Part shown: piece by piece, positions 5,752 to 12,672 of the stretch
How positions within the stretch are numbered: position 1 is the first letter of the stretch
Layout: every line of letters starts with the position of its first letter
DNA from: Deltaproteobacteria bacterium
GTDB taxonomy: Bacteria > Myxococcota_A > JAADFL01
NCBI GenBank assembly: GCA_013152945.1
Contig: JAADFL010000055.1
Span: forward strand, 1 to 12,672
Direction: 5' to 3'
DNA: 12,672 nucleotides
The notes under the pieces: generated by a model
The model's input: only the letters and a program-made list of their open reading frames with translations
Databases searched by the model: none
What the model was told of the DNA's origin: nothing
Translations under genes and position numbers: made by a program

Positions 5752-7500
5752 ATGAAAATGAAAAAAAAATTTGTTGCACGTGCCGTTGTTGCATTCATCC
5801 TTGCATTTATTACAGGCGCGGCATTGCCGGGCCCGGTCGAAGCCGGAAAAGGGAGGAGCAGAAATACCATCTTCCTGAATGCGATGAAGACCGAGTTGGA
5901 GAGAACAAAGAACAACCTGAAATTACCGGACGAGGGCTTTCCCCCTCCATACTTTACAGCCTACAGACTTTATGAAACCAAGCAGACAACGCTGCTTGGA
6001 AAATACGGCGCAATTTTTTCAGACCGTGATTATTGTACTCGCAGGTTCTCTGTCGAGGTACGTGTCGGTGACTATTCGTTCGACAACACAAGTGGAAGCA
6101 GCGGGATGGAGTTTACATGGCCGGGAAGTCACTACTATGCCGACACCCTTGCCCCCCTGGACGACGACTCCGGTGATGCCCTACAAAATGCTCTCTGGCT
6201 GAAGACCGACGAGAAATACAAGTCCGCACTGGTTACTTATCATAAGAAAAAAGGTAAAATAGTTTATTCAGTAAAAGACGACAAGCATGTGGACTCTTTT
6301 TCCAGAGAAAAGCCCACCACTTATTTCGGGCCGGCAAAGCATTTTCCTTTTAATAAACAAAAATGGATTCGCTTCATTCGCAAGGCTTCTTCTATTTTCA
6401 AGGATCATCCGGCGGTTTTCGACCACTCGATCAAGGTGACAGCTCAAAAAGTCTCCCGGTTCCTGGTGAATACCGAGGGAACCGAGATTGTTGATGACAA
6501 TACTTTGTACGGCATCTTCATAAGCGCCTCTGCAAGGGCCGAGGACGGCATGCTCTTGAGTTCCAATGTAACCATATACAGCCGGGAATACAATAAGCTT
6601 CCCCGTGAAAAGAAACTCATGGAAAAAACATCCGGCCTGATAAGAGAACTCGAGAACTTGAGAAAGGCTCCCGTGGCCAACCCATATACCGGCCCCGCCA
6701 TATTGGCGCCGGCCGCAACAGGAGTAATGTTTCACGAGGCCATTGGGCACCGGCTTGAGGGCCACAGGCAGGACGATGAAAAAGAGGGTAGGACTTTCAA
6801 GGGACAGGTGGGCAAGAAGATCCTGCCGGATTTCCTGTCCGTGTACGACAATCCGACCCTGCGCGAGTTCAACGGCAAAACTTTAAATGGTTTCTACAAA
6901 TACGACGACGAGGGCGTAAACGTAAAGGCTCAAAAAGTAGTACTCGTGGACCATGGGATACTTAGGAATTTCCTGATGAGCAGAAAACCTATCGAGGGTT
7001 TCAGCCATTCCAATGGACACGGACGGGCCGCACCGGGACAAGACCCGGTTTCCAGGCAAGGGATCCTCATCATCGAGGCACACAAGAGTGTTCCTTACTC
7101 CAAACTCGAAAAAATGTTGATCAAAGAAGCCGAGCGACAGGGGAAGCCCTATGGATTGCTGCTCAAAGACATTGCCGGAGGCTCGACCAACACATCTTCT
7201 TATGGTTTCCAGGCATTCAAGGGGAGGCCAAGGCTGGTTTATAGAATCTGGGTAAAAGACGGCCACAAGGAACTTGTCCGGGGCGTAGAGATGGTCGGAA
7301 CTCCGCTGTCCAGCCTAAACAAGATAATGGCTGCATCCAATGAAAGAAAAGTGTTCAACGGGTATTGCGGGGCCGAGTCCGGCTTCATTCCCGTTTCAAC
7401 CATTGCCCCCGCTATCTTGGTAAGCGAAATCGAGCTGCAAAGGACCGCCAGGGAAAAGGAACGCCCTCCCATCCTCCCAAGCCCGTGGCAAGGGAAATAA
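5752..7500 (+). CDS. Exported TldD/PmbA-family zinc metalloprotease (582 aa)
   Basis: Residues 1-31 form a signal peptide: MKMKKK, a hydrophobic stretch AVVAFILAFITG, and VEA before Gly32. The C-terminal half carries the TldD hallmark 'FHEAIGHRLEGH'. His328, Glu329 and His333 form HExxxH, and a conserved Cys539 in 'GYCGAESG' is followed by 'IPVSTIAPAILV'. In E. coli TldD two His and a late Cys bind zinc, so this copy looks catalytically intact, unlike the TldE/PmbA partner subunit. Cytosolic TldD works with TldE in a TldD/E protease that cuts unfolded peptides (microcin B17 maturation, CcdA degradation). Here there is a signal peptide and no second family member in the window, so it probably acts alone in the periplasm or at the cell surface. 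It follows the hydrolase by 11 bp. At 582 aa it is longer than E. coli TldD (about 480). The substrate is unknown. Confidence 0.9.
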   Translation: MKMKKKFVARAVVAFILAFITGAALPGPVEAGKGRSRNTIFLNAMKTELERTKNNLKLPDEGFPPPYFTAYRLYETKQTTLLGKYGAIFSDRDYCTRRFSVEVRVGDYSFDNTSGSSGMEFTWPGSHYYADTLAPLDDDSGDALQNALWLKTDEKYKSALVTYHKKKGKIVYSVKDDKHVDSFSREKPTTYFGPAKHFPFNKQKWIRFIRKASSIFKDHPAVFDHSIKVTAQKVSRFLVNTEGTEIVDDNTLYGIFISASARAEDGMLLSSNVTIYSREYNKLPREKKLMEKTSGLIRELENLRKAPVANPYTGPAILAPAATGVMFHEAIGHRLEGHRQDDEKEGRTFKGQVGKKILPDFLSVYDNPTLREFNGKTLNGFYKYDDEGVNVKAQKVVLVDHGILRNFLMSRKPIEGFSHSNGHGRAAPGQDPVSRQGILIIEAHKSVPYSKLEKMLIKEAERQGKPYGLLLKDIAGGSTNTSSYGFQAFKGRPRLVYRIWVKDGHKELVRGVEMVGTPLSSLNKIMAASNERKVFNGYCGAESGFIPVSTIAPAILVSEIELQRTAREKERPPILPSPWQGK

Positions 7501-7574
7501 CGTGCGACAACCATCAACCAATCGACAGGCTTTGATCAAAATGTTACTTTTATCCCATCTTGTAGGAACGGCCC

Positions 7575-7580
7575 GGAGGT
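7575..7580 (+). promoter_or_regulatory. Strong Shine-Dalgarno before a TTG start
   Basis: GGAGGT at 7575-7580 sits 6 nt upstream of the TTG at 7587. It is the only good site near the beginning of this long frame and fixes the start. Confidence 0.75.
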
Positions 7581-7586
7581 GGTTAT

Positions 7587-10565
7587 TTGATTACTGTCGA
7601 GCTGGAGGCCTTGCTTGGCCGGGACAGCACGGAAATAGATCGTTTCGGAAATCATAACCGAAAGTACCTCTTCCAACTCCAAAAATACGGTTTCGAGCTG
7701 GCTCAACTGGTCAGCCCTGCAGGCCTTAGCCTGGATGCGTTTCCGGATGATCCGGAATCCGAAGTAACACGCCTTGTAGCAAAAAGCGGAACCCGGGCCC
7801 CACAGTATCTCGGCGCATACTTCAGCATTCATTACCTTAAGCTCAATGCCGCCGCTGTCTCACGTTTCAGATTGGAATCGGCATGCGCCAAAGACAGGTA
7901 CCGGCTTTACAGGACTATCCTGGGCGGGTACGAGCGCAAACTCTCTATCCTGGTACGCGCACTGTTCCATGCTTATGCCTCGTTCTATTCCAATGGCATC
8001 AAACTGGTCCCTTACACCGTGCTCAACGTAGGTTCCCTAACAGACCACGAGGATATAGATGTTGCCCTGGTAGCTGATGCGCCGAAGAAAGCAACGGACC
8101 TGGACATGGTCGTCAGCAACCTGTCCCAGGAATTCTTTCGCAGGATCATGCCTCTTCATTTCTACCTTGCGGAACAGTTCGAGGAACGTAGATACTGGGG
8201 CAGTCTCGCCGATTACACAAAGGTACTGGATATTCATTTGAAGGATTTCGTCGTGGTCGGCCAGTTGCTTACCGCAACCAGACTTGCCGGTTCACAAAGA
8301 CTATACAAAATCATCATCGATGAAGTTCACCGTAGATATCTGTCCCCGGAAGACAATACGCAGTACAGAGAAGGATTCTTGAGAGGCACCCTTGGAGAAC
8401 TGGATGTGCTTTTGGGCCAACGGGACCTGACAGAGGACTCCTTTAATCCAAAAAGGGAAATATACAGACTAATAAAGCTTCTGGTAGCAGCGGTAAGAAC
8501 AATTTTCCACCTTAGGCAACCCGGCATCATCGTAAACCTAAAATCTCTTATAGAACTGGATCCGGCCCATGCAGTCGAGTACCGTAACTTAAGACGTGCT
8601 TTCTCGTTCAACGAGAGCTTCAGGTACCTATACAATCTGCTGGTCATACCTACAGATGAAATACAAATGGAGAACGAGAACGTGCCCGAAGCCCTTTCCG
8701 AAATCGGAATGCTGATGGGTTTCGGCAAGGATCCAAGGGGACCTCTCCAAGCCCTGGTGCTTACTTATGCCGAGCACCTGGCAAAAAGCCTGGGAGCGGG
8801 GCTTGTCCTTTCACACCTACTAAGGGATCACCTGAAGGAAATAAGCATATTCAGACGCCTGTTAGCCGATGGCTTGACGCCGCCCGGGCCAGGAGGAAAA
8901 AAAAGAGATGCAGCCCTCAACCTCCTGGAAGATGTTAAGCGCACAGAGAAAAAGATCTTTTGGGAAGAAATACCGGAGGTAATACAGGAAAATCCCCAAA
9001 CACTGGCCAGATTCGTGGACGACCTCGCAAGATTGCCCCGGATAGATCAGATAGAAGCAGTGAGGAGCTATGTTCTCCTCATGACATCCGACCTGAAAAG
9101 CCTCGTGGAATTACTGATATTCTTATCCAACCTGCCAGTGCCGGCAGGTAAGAAAAAAAGGGCCGGAATAGCCGATCTCTTCCTGGAGGCCTTCTTGGAA
9201 TGCCTGAACAGTTTTCCTCACAAGGTAAAGGATTACGGGCGACTGGTTGTTTCCGATCCAGAACTCCTGGCCAGATTTGTAAGAGCCTATTCTCCTGATA
9301 TAATTGATAGAATTTCATCAATTTTAGCATCCCAGGGTGAGTCCTGGAAAGTGGAGAGACAGATTCTATGGCACAGGACACTCCTGGTCACCGAACACGG
9401 TAAAAGCAGGCATCTCGGCAGACTACTCGACAGGGTTTTGGGCCAACGGCCTGAAGTCAAACGCCTTCTCGGCGAACCCACCAGGCTCAAGGTCTTAGCT
9501 GAAGAGGTGAGACGGGAAGCCTCTTTGGAGCAGGAATTCGGACGAAAACGTAAGCTTCTGGGAGAATCTTTCGACATCGAGATGTTACGCCTTGCCCTTG
9601 GAACTCTGCTGCTCGCAGAGAATCCTGACTGGTATAAAGACTACATGGCTGTTGTTGACGATTATGTAAATGATGTCTTGAAGACGTGCATGCTCGAGGT
9701 CTGGGAAAAGCAAATGGCTTTCACCAGAATCAGTTTTCCTGCAGGGCTTTCTATCTATGCTACCGGCGGCAATGCACGGGGAGAGGGGCTGGCTGATGAC
9801 TACGATTTTATAGCATTGTTGGACGACAGGGCTGCAGGAGAACGATCCTTTTATAATAAAACGGTTGCCAAGTTCGTGACCGCCATTGGCAGGCATGGGC
9901 TTTTGGCACACAACCGTTTTGCAGAACACGTAAACAGCTACGTAATGACCATAGGTGAACTCAGGCAACATCTCGACGCCGATACATCGGAAGGATTCAT
10001 CGACCAGTCGGAACTGGTTGATGCCAGGCTGGTGGTGGGTGATCCCTGGCTTAACGGCAGGTTGAAGAGGGAGATCTTGAGAGATCGCATTTACCTCAAG
10101 GCCAATGAATTTCTATCGGCCATGGTCAAGGAACTGAAAGATCAGGATTCTTTCTTCAGGGTTCAAAAGCCGGGCGATACGATCGATGTAAAACAAGGGC
10201 CCGGCGGTTTGCGAACGATCAACCTTGTTTTACTCATGGCCAAGGCCAAATTCGGGTTGTACGAACCGATAACTCCACTGGCTCTGGAAAAGCTCAGGGC
10301 AGCGGCTCCAAACCTCGACAAAGAAATATATGCCCTTGAAAGAGCCAGGCGCTTTATCAAGCGTGTCCGCGATGTCTACAGGCTGACCGTGGCATACTCA
10401 GATGCAGTAAGGCCCGAACACATGGACGAACTTGTTCCCTTTGTGTATGGCGCTGTCTCGAACATGTCCGGGAGAGACCTGGCCAGGGACCTGGCCGAAC
10501 ACATGGCGACCAGCCGGGATGCAGTCTGGAGAATGGCTGAACAACTTACACACGGTTCACTATAG
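7587..10565 (+). CDS. Tandem GlnD/GlnE-like nucleotidyltransferase-fold protein without HD or ACT domains (992 aa)
   Basis: The C-terminal half is clearly GlnD-like. 'GGNARGEGLADDYDFIALLDD' (about 727-747) has the GG...DxD nucleotidyltransferase signature (Asp738, Asp740). 'DVKQGPGGLR' (867-876) matches the DIK-x-x-PGGLRD segment of PII uridylyltransferase (GlnD) and glutamine-synthetase adenylyltransferase (GlnE). A helix-rich tail ('LERARRFIKRVRDVYRL') then runs to the end. An earlier copy is weaker: 'VGSLTDHEDIDVALV' (148-162) has GS and Asp156/Asp158, but with a shorter gap than usual, and its 'EYRNLRRAFSF' helix resembles the C-terminal tail. Two nucleotidyltransferase-plus-helix units recall GlnE, but the GlnD HD and ACT domains are absent. 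The middle (about 370-700) is helical, charged and unrecognised. It probably transfers a nucleotide to a protein or small molecule; the target is unknown. TTG start with GGAGGT. It lies 86 bp after the metalloprotease and its stop is 2 bp before a consensus promoter. Confidence 0.85.
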   Translation: MITVELEALLGRDSTEIDRFGNHNRKYLFQLQKYGFELAQLVSPAGLSLDAFPDDPESEVTRLVAKSGTRAPQYLGAYFSIHYLKLNAAAVSRFRLESACAKDRYRLYRTILGGYERKLSILVRALFHAYASFYSNGIKLVPYTVLNVGSLTDHEDIDVALVADAPKKATDLDMVVSNLSQEFFRRIMPLHFYLAEQFEERRYWGSLADYTKVLDIHLKDFVVVGQLLTATRLAGSQRLYKIIIDEVHRRYLSPEDNTQYREGFLRGTLGELDVLLGQRDLTEDSFNPKREIYRLIKLLVAAVRTIFHLRQPGIIVNLKSLIELDPAHAVEYRNLRRAFSFNESFRYLYNLLVIPTDEIQMENENVPEALSEIGMLMGFGKDPRGPLQALVLTYAEHLAKSLGAGLVLSHLLRDHLKEISIFRRLLADGLTPPGPGGKKRDAALNLLEDVKRTEKKIFWEEIPEVIQENPQTLARFVDDLARLPRIDQIEAVRSYVLLMTSDLKSLVELLIFLSNLPVPAGKKKRAGIADLFLEAFLECLNSFPHKVKDYGRLVVSDPELLARFVRAYSPDIIDRISSILASQGESWKVERQILWHRTLLVTEHGKSRHLGRLLDRVLGQRPEVKRLLGEPTRLKVLAEEVRREASLEQEFGRKRKLLGESFDIEMLRLALGTLLLAENPDWYKDYMAVVDDYVNDVLKTCMLEVWEKQMAFTRISFPAGLSIYATGGNARGEGLADDYDFIALLDDRAAGERSFYNKTVAKFVTAIGRHGLLAHNRFAEHVNSYVMTIGELRQHLDADTSEGFIDQSELVDARLVVGDPWLNGRLKREILRDRIYLKANEFLSAMVKELKDQDSFFRVQKPGDTIDVKQGPGGLRTINLVLLMAKAKFGLYEPITPLALEKLRAAAPNLDKEIYALERARRFIKRVRDVYRLTVAYSDAVRPEHMDELVPFVYGAVSNMSGRDLARDLAEHMATSRDAVWRMAEQLTHGSL

Positions 10566-10567
10566 AC

Positions 10568-10595
10568 TTGACATACCCCTCAATATAGATATAAT
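10568..10595 (+). promoter_or_regulatory. Consensus sigma70 promoter directly ahead of the cpoB-like gene
   Basis: TTGACA (10568-10573) and TATAAT (10590-10595) are both exact consensus hexamers, with a 16-bp spacer. The promoter begins 2 bp after the stop of the upstream gene. A start site 6-8 nt past the -10 falls at about 10601-10603, so the mRNA would begin only about 3-5 nt before the ATG at 10606. Confidence 0.7.
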
Positions 10596-10605
10596 TAAAC
10601 CTAAA

Positions 10606-11496
10606 ATGAGTATAAATTATACTACAATTAAGCTGATTTTATTAATTATAGGGAGTTCCTTGTGGTCATGCGGAGGCTCAAGGCAGATTCTTCTGGAAAA
10701 GGAACTCGAAGACCTCCAGAACCAGTTGACACAAGTTCAACGCGAACAGGCAAAGATCAGGGAAAAAACCGAGGAACTTGGACATTGGATGTTCTTGATC
10801 CAAGACAGGGTCGACAGCAACAAGGTTTCCTTGAGCAGGACGAAAAGACCTAAACTGCCCAAACTTAAAGTTGTAAAACTAAGGCCGGATACAACTGCGA
10901 CACAGGTAACCAAAACACCGGCATCAACCCCGATTGTTAATATTCCAGCTCAGGAAAAGACGGATTTCCCCCCCAACCAAGGTAATTCGTCCCCGGAATC
11001 AACGGCGACGTCCTACCGGAATTTAAAAAATACGGTTCCCGTGGATATCAACAATGAGTCGCTTACATCCCCGGGGAAAAATGCAGTCGAGAAATATCAG
11101 CAGGCTCTGAGTCTCTTCAGAAAGGGAGAAATAAACCAGGCCATATTGGCATTCTCCCGGTTCTTTGAAAAATTCAAGAATAGCGATTTGGCCGACAATG
11201 CTCTTTACTGGACAGGCGAGGCCTATTATGATCAAAAAGAATATGCGTTGGCGCTTGAAGAGTTCAGGAGAGTGATCGAGGATTATCCGCAGGGCAACAA
11301 GGTTCCGGACGCCTTGCTCAAAAGTGCTCTTTGTATGATTGAACTGAAAAAAGTGGTCTTGGCCAGGAACGCTCTTTATCAGCTTGTGGATCTCTATCCT
11401 GCGAGCGATGCTGCCAAGACCGCCCAGGTAATTCTAGGAAAGCTCGGAAACAGCCGGGCCCACGGTGGAGGAAGCCATGTTCCGCTTGAACAGTAA
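10606..11496 (+). CDS. CpoB/YbgF-like coiled-coil TPR lipoprotein (296 aa)
   Basis: The ATG at 10606 gives a lipoprotein signal: Lys9, a hydrophobic run 'LILLIIGSSL' and Cys22 in LWSC. The mature protein opens with a heptad-like coiled coil ('LEKELEDLQNQLTQVQREQA', about 28-60). A Pro/Thr/Ser-rich linker covers about 75-155. From about 159 to 290 there are three TPR-like repeats: 'LSLFRKGEINQAILAFSRFF', 'ALYWTGEAYYDQKEYALALE' and a third ending 'LYPASDAAKTAQVIL'. This order matches CpoB (YbgF), a periplasmic protein that works with TolA-Pal and PBP1B to couple outer-membrane constriction to peptidoglycan synthesis. Two differences stand out: it has a lipoprotein signal instead of an ordinary one, and no tol-pal gene is in the window. 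There is no Shine-Dalgarno before the ATG, and a consensus promoter nearly touches it. The end overlaps the next gene by 20 bp. Confidence 0.87.
   Translation: MSINYTTIKLILLIIGSSLWSCGGSRQILLEKELEDLQNQLTQVQREQAKIREKTEELGHWMFLIQDRVDSNKVSLSRTKRPKLPKLKVVKLRPDTTATQVTKTPASTPIVNIPAQEKTDFPPNQGNSSPESTATSYRNLKNTVPVDINNESLTSPGKNAVEKYQQALSLFRKGEINQAILAFSRFFEKFKNSDLADNALYWTGEAYYDQKEYALALEEFRRVIEDYPQGNKVPDALLKSALCMIELKKVVLARNALYQLVDLYPASDAAKTAQVILGKLGNSRAHGGGSHVPLEQ
11467..11471 (+). promoter_or_regulatory. Shine-Dalgarno site that sets the LysM gene start
   Basis: GGAGG lies 5 nt before the ATG at 11477, inside the end of the cpoB-like gene. It overlaps the alternative in-frame GTG at 11465, which therefore cannot use it. 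Translation is probably coupled to the upstream gene. Confidence 0.7.
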
Positions 11497-12667
11497 GAAA
11501 GTAATCCTGGCAGTAATGATCTTTTACCCATTGCTTGCTGTCGGACAGGATGACTCGAACGACAACCAAGCCCCTGCATTGGAGGAGGATACAAAAACAG
11601 AGAAAACAGGAGCTCCAATACCGGGAGCGGGGGTACCCGAGGTCTATACAGTGGAGAAGGGAGACACACTGTGGGACCTGTGCCAAAAATTCCTCAACAA
11701 TCCGTGGTACTGGCCCAAGGTCTGGTCCTACAACCCAAGGATAACCAACCCGCATTGGATATACCCGGGAGATGAGGTCTATTTCTATCCACAGGAAGGC
11801 CAACGCCCGGCTCCCTTACAAGGCCCCGAACCCCTGGAGCCCCTGGAGGTATCCGGTCCCGAGCTTCCAAGTGTATCTGTCGCTCCGCCTGATCAACCCA
11901 TTCTACTCGACGAATCAGGCAAGCCGGTGATCGAGGTTTCGGGTCCCTACCAGATTGGTTCACCCGGCTTTGTCGAACGCAGGGATTTCTTTACTATTGC
12001 GAGGGGAGAAGAGTTTATTTCCAGGGATCTCGTCCAAGGAGCAGGGGTGCTTTCCTGGTCCAATTCAGAGCACGAGATGCTGGCAACCAGGGACGAGGCT
12101 TATATCAGGTTCAAGGACTTGAGCCGCGTATCTGTCGGCGACAAGTTCCAGATATTCCGTCCCCAGAGGGAAATCACGCATCCATTCACCGGTGAAGAGT
12201 TGGGTTATATCATCAAGATTCTGGGCCAAGCCCAGGTAATCGCCTTGAACGAGCAATGGGCAACCATCAAGATCATGGTGACCTATGATCCCATTGAAAG
12301 GGGGGACTTGCTTCGGCCTTGGAAGAACATTGACCACAAGATAAAACTGACAAAAAACAGGGCGGATATCATGGATGGCTGCATAGTCGATGTTTTCAGG
12401 GACCTGGAGGTGGCAGGAGAACATCAACAGGTCTTCCTGGACAAAGGAACCGATAATGGTGTGCGCGAGGGCAACCAGTTTGCAGTGGTTCGCAGGGGTG
12501 ATGGGCTGGAAGACGTGGATGCGGACGACCTGGAGACCCTGCCCGACGAGATAGTGGGAGAGTTGGTTGTCATCGAGACTTTTCCAAAAACTGCCACTGC
12601 CATGGTAACGAGAAGCCTGCGAGCCTTGGAAAAAGGCGACCGCGTGGTAATGAGGGCGGCACAGTAA
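11477..12667 (+). CDS. Exported LysM peptidoglycan-binding protein with two related C-terminal beta modules (396 aa)
   Basis: Residues 1-24 form a signal peptide: Arg3, Lys7 and Lys8, then 'VILAVMIFYPLLAVG'. A Pro/Glu-rich spacer leads to one LysM domain at about 56-105. It reads 'VYTVEKGDTLWDLCQKFL', then the Trp-rich insert 'NPWYWPKVWSYNPRI' and 'NPHWIYPGDEV'. LysM binds peptidoglycan glycan chains. After a second Pro-rich spacer, the region 165-396 is beta-rich. It appears to hold two related modules (about 216-281 and 327-392), each starting 'V-G-D-K-F / E-G-N-Q-F', passing a 'TGEELGYI / DEIVGELV' turn and ending 'ERGDLL / EKGDRVV'. No catalytic motif is seen. The gene shares 20 bp with the cpoB-like gene. 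The pair probably forms a periplasmic peptidoglycan-associated unit; from memory, similar LysM genes in related bacteria often precede dprA, which would lie beyond the window. Confidence 0.88.
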   Translation: MFRLNSKKVILAVMIFYPLLAVGQDDSNDNQAPALEEDTKTEKTGAPIPGAGVPEVYTVEKGDTLWDLCQKFLNNPWYWPKVWSYNPRITNPHWIYPGDEVYFYPQEGQRPAPLQGPEPLEPLEVSGPELPSVSVAPPDQPILLDESGKPVIEVSGPYQIGSPGFVERRDFFTIARGEEFISRDLVQGAGVLSWSNSEHEMLATRDEAYIRFKDLSRVSVGDKFQIFRPQREITHPFTGEELGYIIKILGQAQVIALNEQWATIKIMVTYDPIERGDLLRPWKNIDHKIKLTKNRADIMDGCIVDVFRDLEVAGEHQQVFLDKGTDNGVREGNQFAVVRRGDGLEDVDADDLETLPDEIVGELVVIETFPKTATAMVTRSLRALEKGDRVVMRAAQ

Positions 12668-12672
12668 AAAAA

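Noticed and set aside
7501-7586. Possible promoter or terminator in the 86-bp gap before the nucleotidyltransferase gene
   Set aside because: TTGATC has no matching -10 at the right distance and no hairpin with a T tract is present; only the ribosome site is supported.
10432-10605. Upstream extension of the cpoB-like gene to an ATG at 10432
   Set aside because: It would overlap the nucleotidyltransferase gene by 134 bp, encode a Trp/Pro-rich leader unlike the rest, and bury the lipoprotein signal that begins at 10606.
10660-10662. TTG at 10660, preceded by GGGAG, as the start of the cpoB-like gene
   Set aside because: It would leave only three residues before the lipidated Cys and destroy the export signal.
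11465-11476. GTG at 11465 as the start of the LysM gene
   Set aside because: The GGAGG site overlaps this codon and is spaced for the ATG at 11477.

Overview
The window looks like chromosomal DNA from a Gram-negative bacterium. It encodes an Omp85-type outer-membrane barrel protein, two predicted lipoproteins, a CpoB-like TPR protein and a LysM protein. The LysM domain, with its Trp-rich NPWYWPK / NPHWIYPGDE stretch, reminds me of Desulfobacterota/Myxococcota-type (old 'Deltaproteobacteria') proteins. That placement is inference from remembered family patterns and no marker gene confirms it. I saw no tRNA, rRNA, CRISPR array, insertion sequence or phage gene.

Layout. Positions 1-2732 hold two minus-strand genes: a large secreted beta-sandwich protein that runs off the left edge (1-1940), and a small probable lipoprotein (2127-2732). 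Each has its own recognisable promoter-like sequence. A 280-bp divergent spacer (2733-3012) separates them from the plus strand. It carries an extended -10 promoter, a 9-bp palindrome and direct repeats.

From 3013 to 12667 there are six plus-strand genes. In order they are a single-POTRA Omp85-like barrel, an alpha/beta hydrolase (lipase/esterase type), an exported TldD-family metalloprotease, a 992-residue protein with two GlnD/GlnE-like nucleotidyltransferase halves, a CpoB/YbgF-like coiled-coil TPR lipoprotein, and an exported LysM protein. The gaps after the first three genes are 49, 11 and 86 bp, so the first four genes could be one transcript. A promoter with both consensus hexamers lies between the nucleotidyltransferase gene and the cpoB-like gene. 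Its predicted start site falls only a few bases before the next ATG, which suggests a separate and possibly leaderless transcript. The last two genes overlap by 20 bp.

How they may work together (inference). Five of the six plus-strand products have an expected or plausible envelope connection: barrel, hydrolase, exported peptidase, TPR lipoprotein and peptidoglycan-binding protein. The outlier is the tandem nucleotidyltransferase, which keeps GlnD-like motifs but ends where the HD and ACT domains of GlnD would begin. It is the least conventional protein here. The other points worth attention are the hydrolase next to a single-POTRA barrel, which resembles a split type Vd arrangement, and a TldD-family enzyme with a signal peptide and no TldE/PmbA partner in the window.
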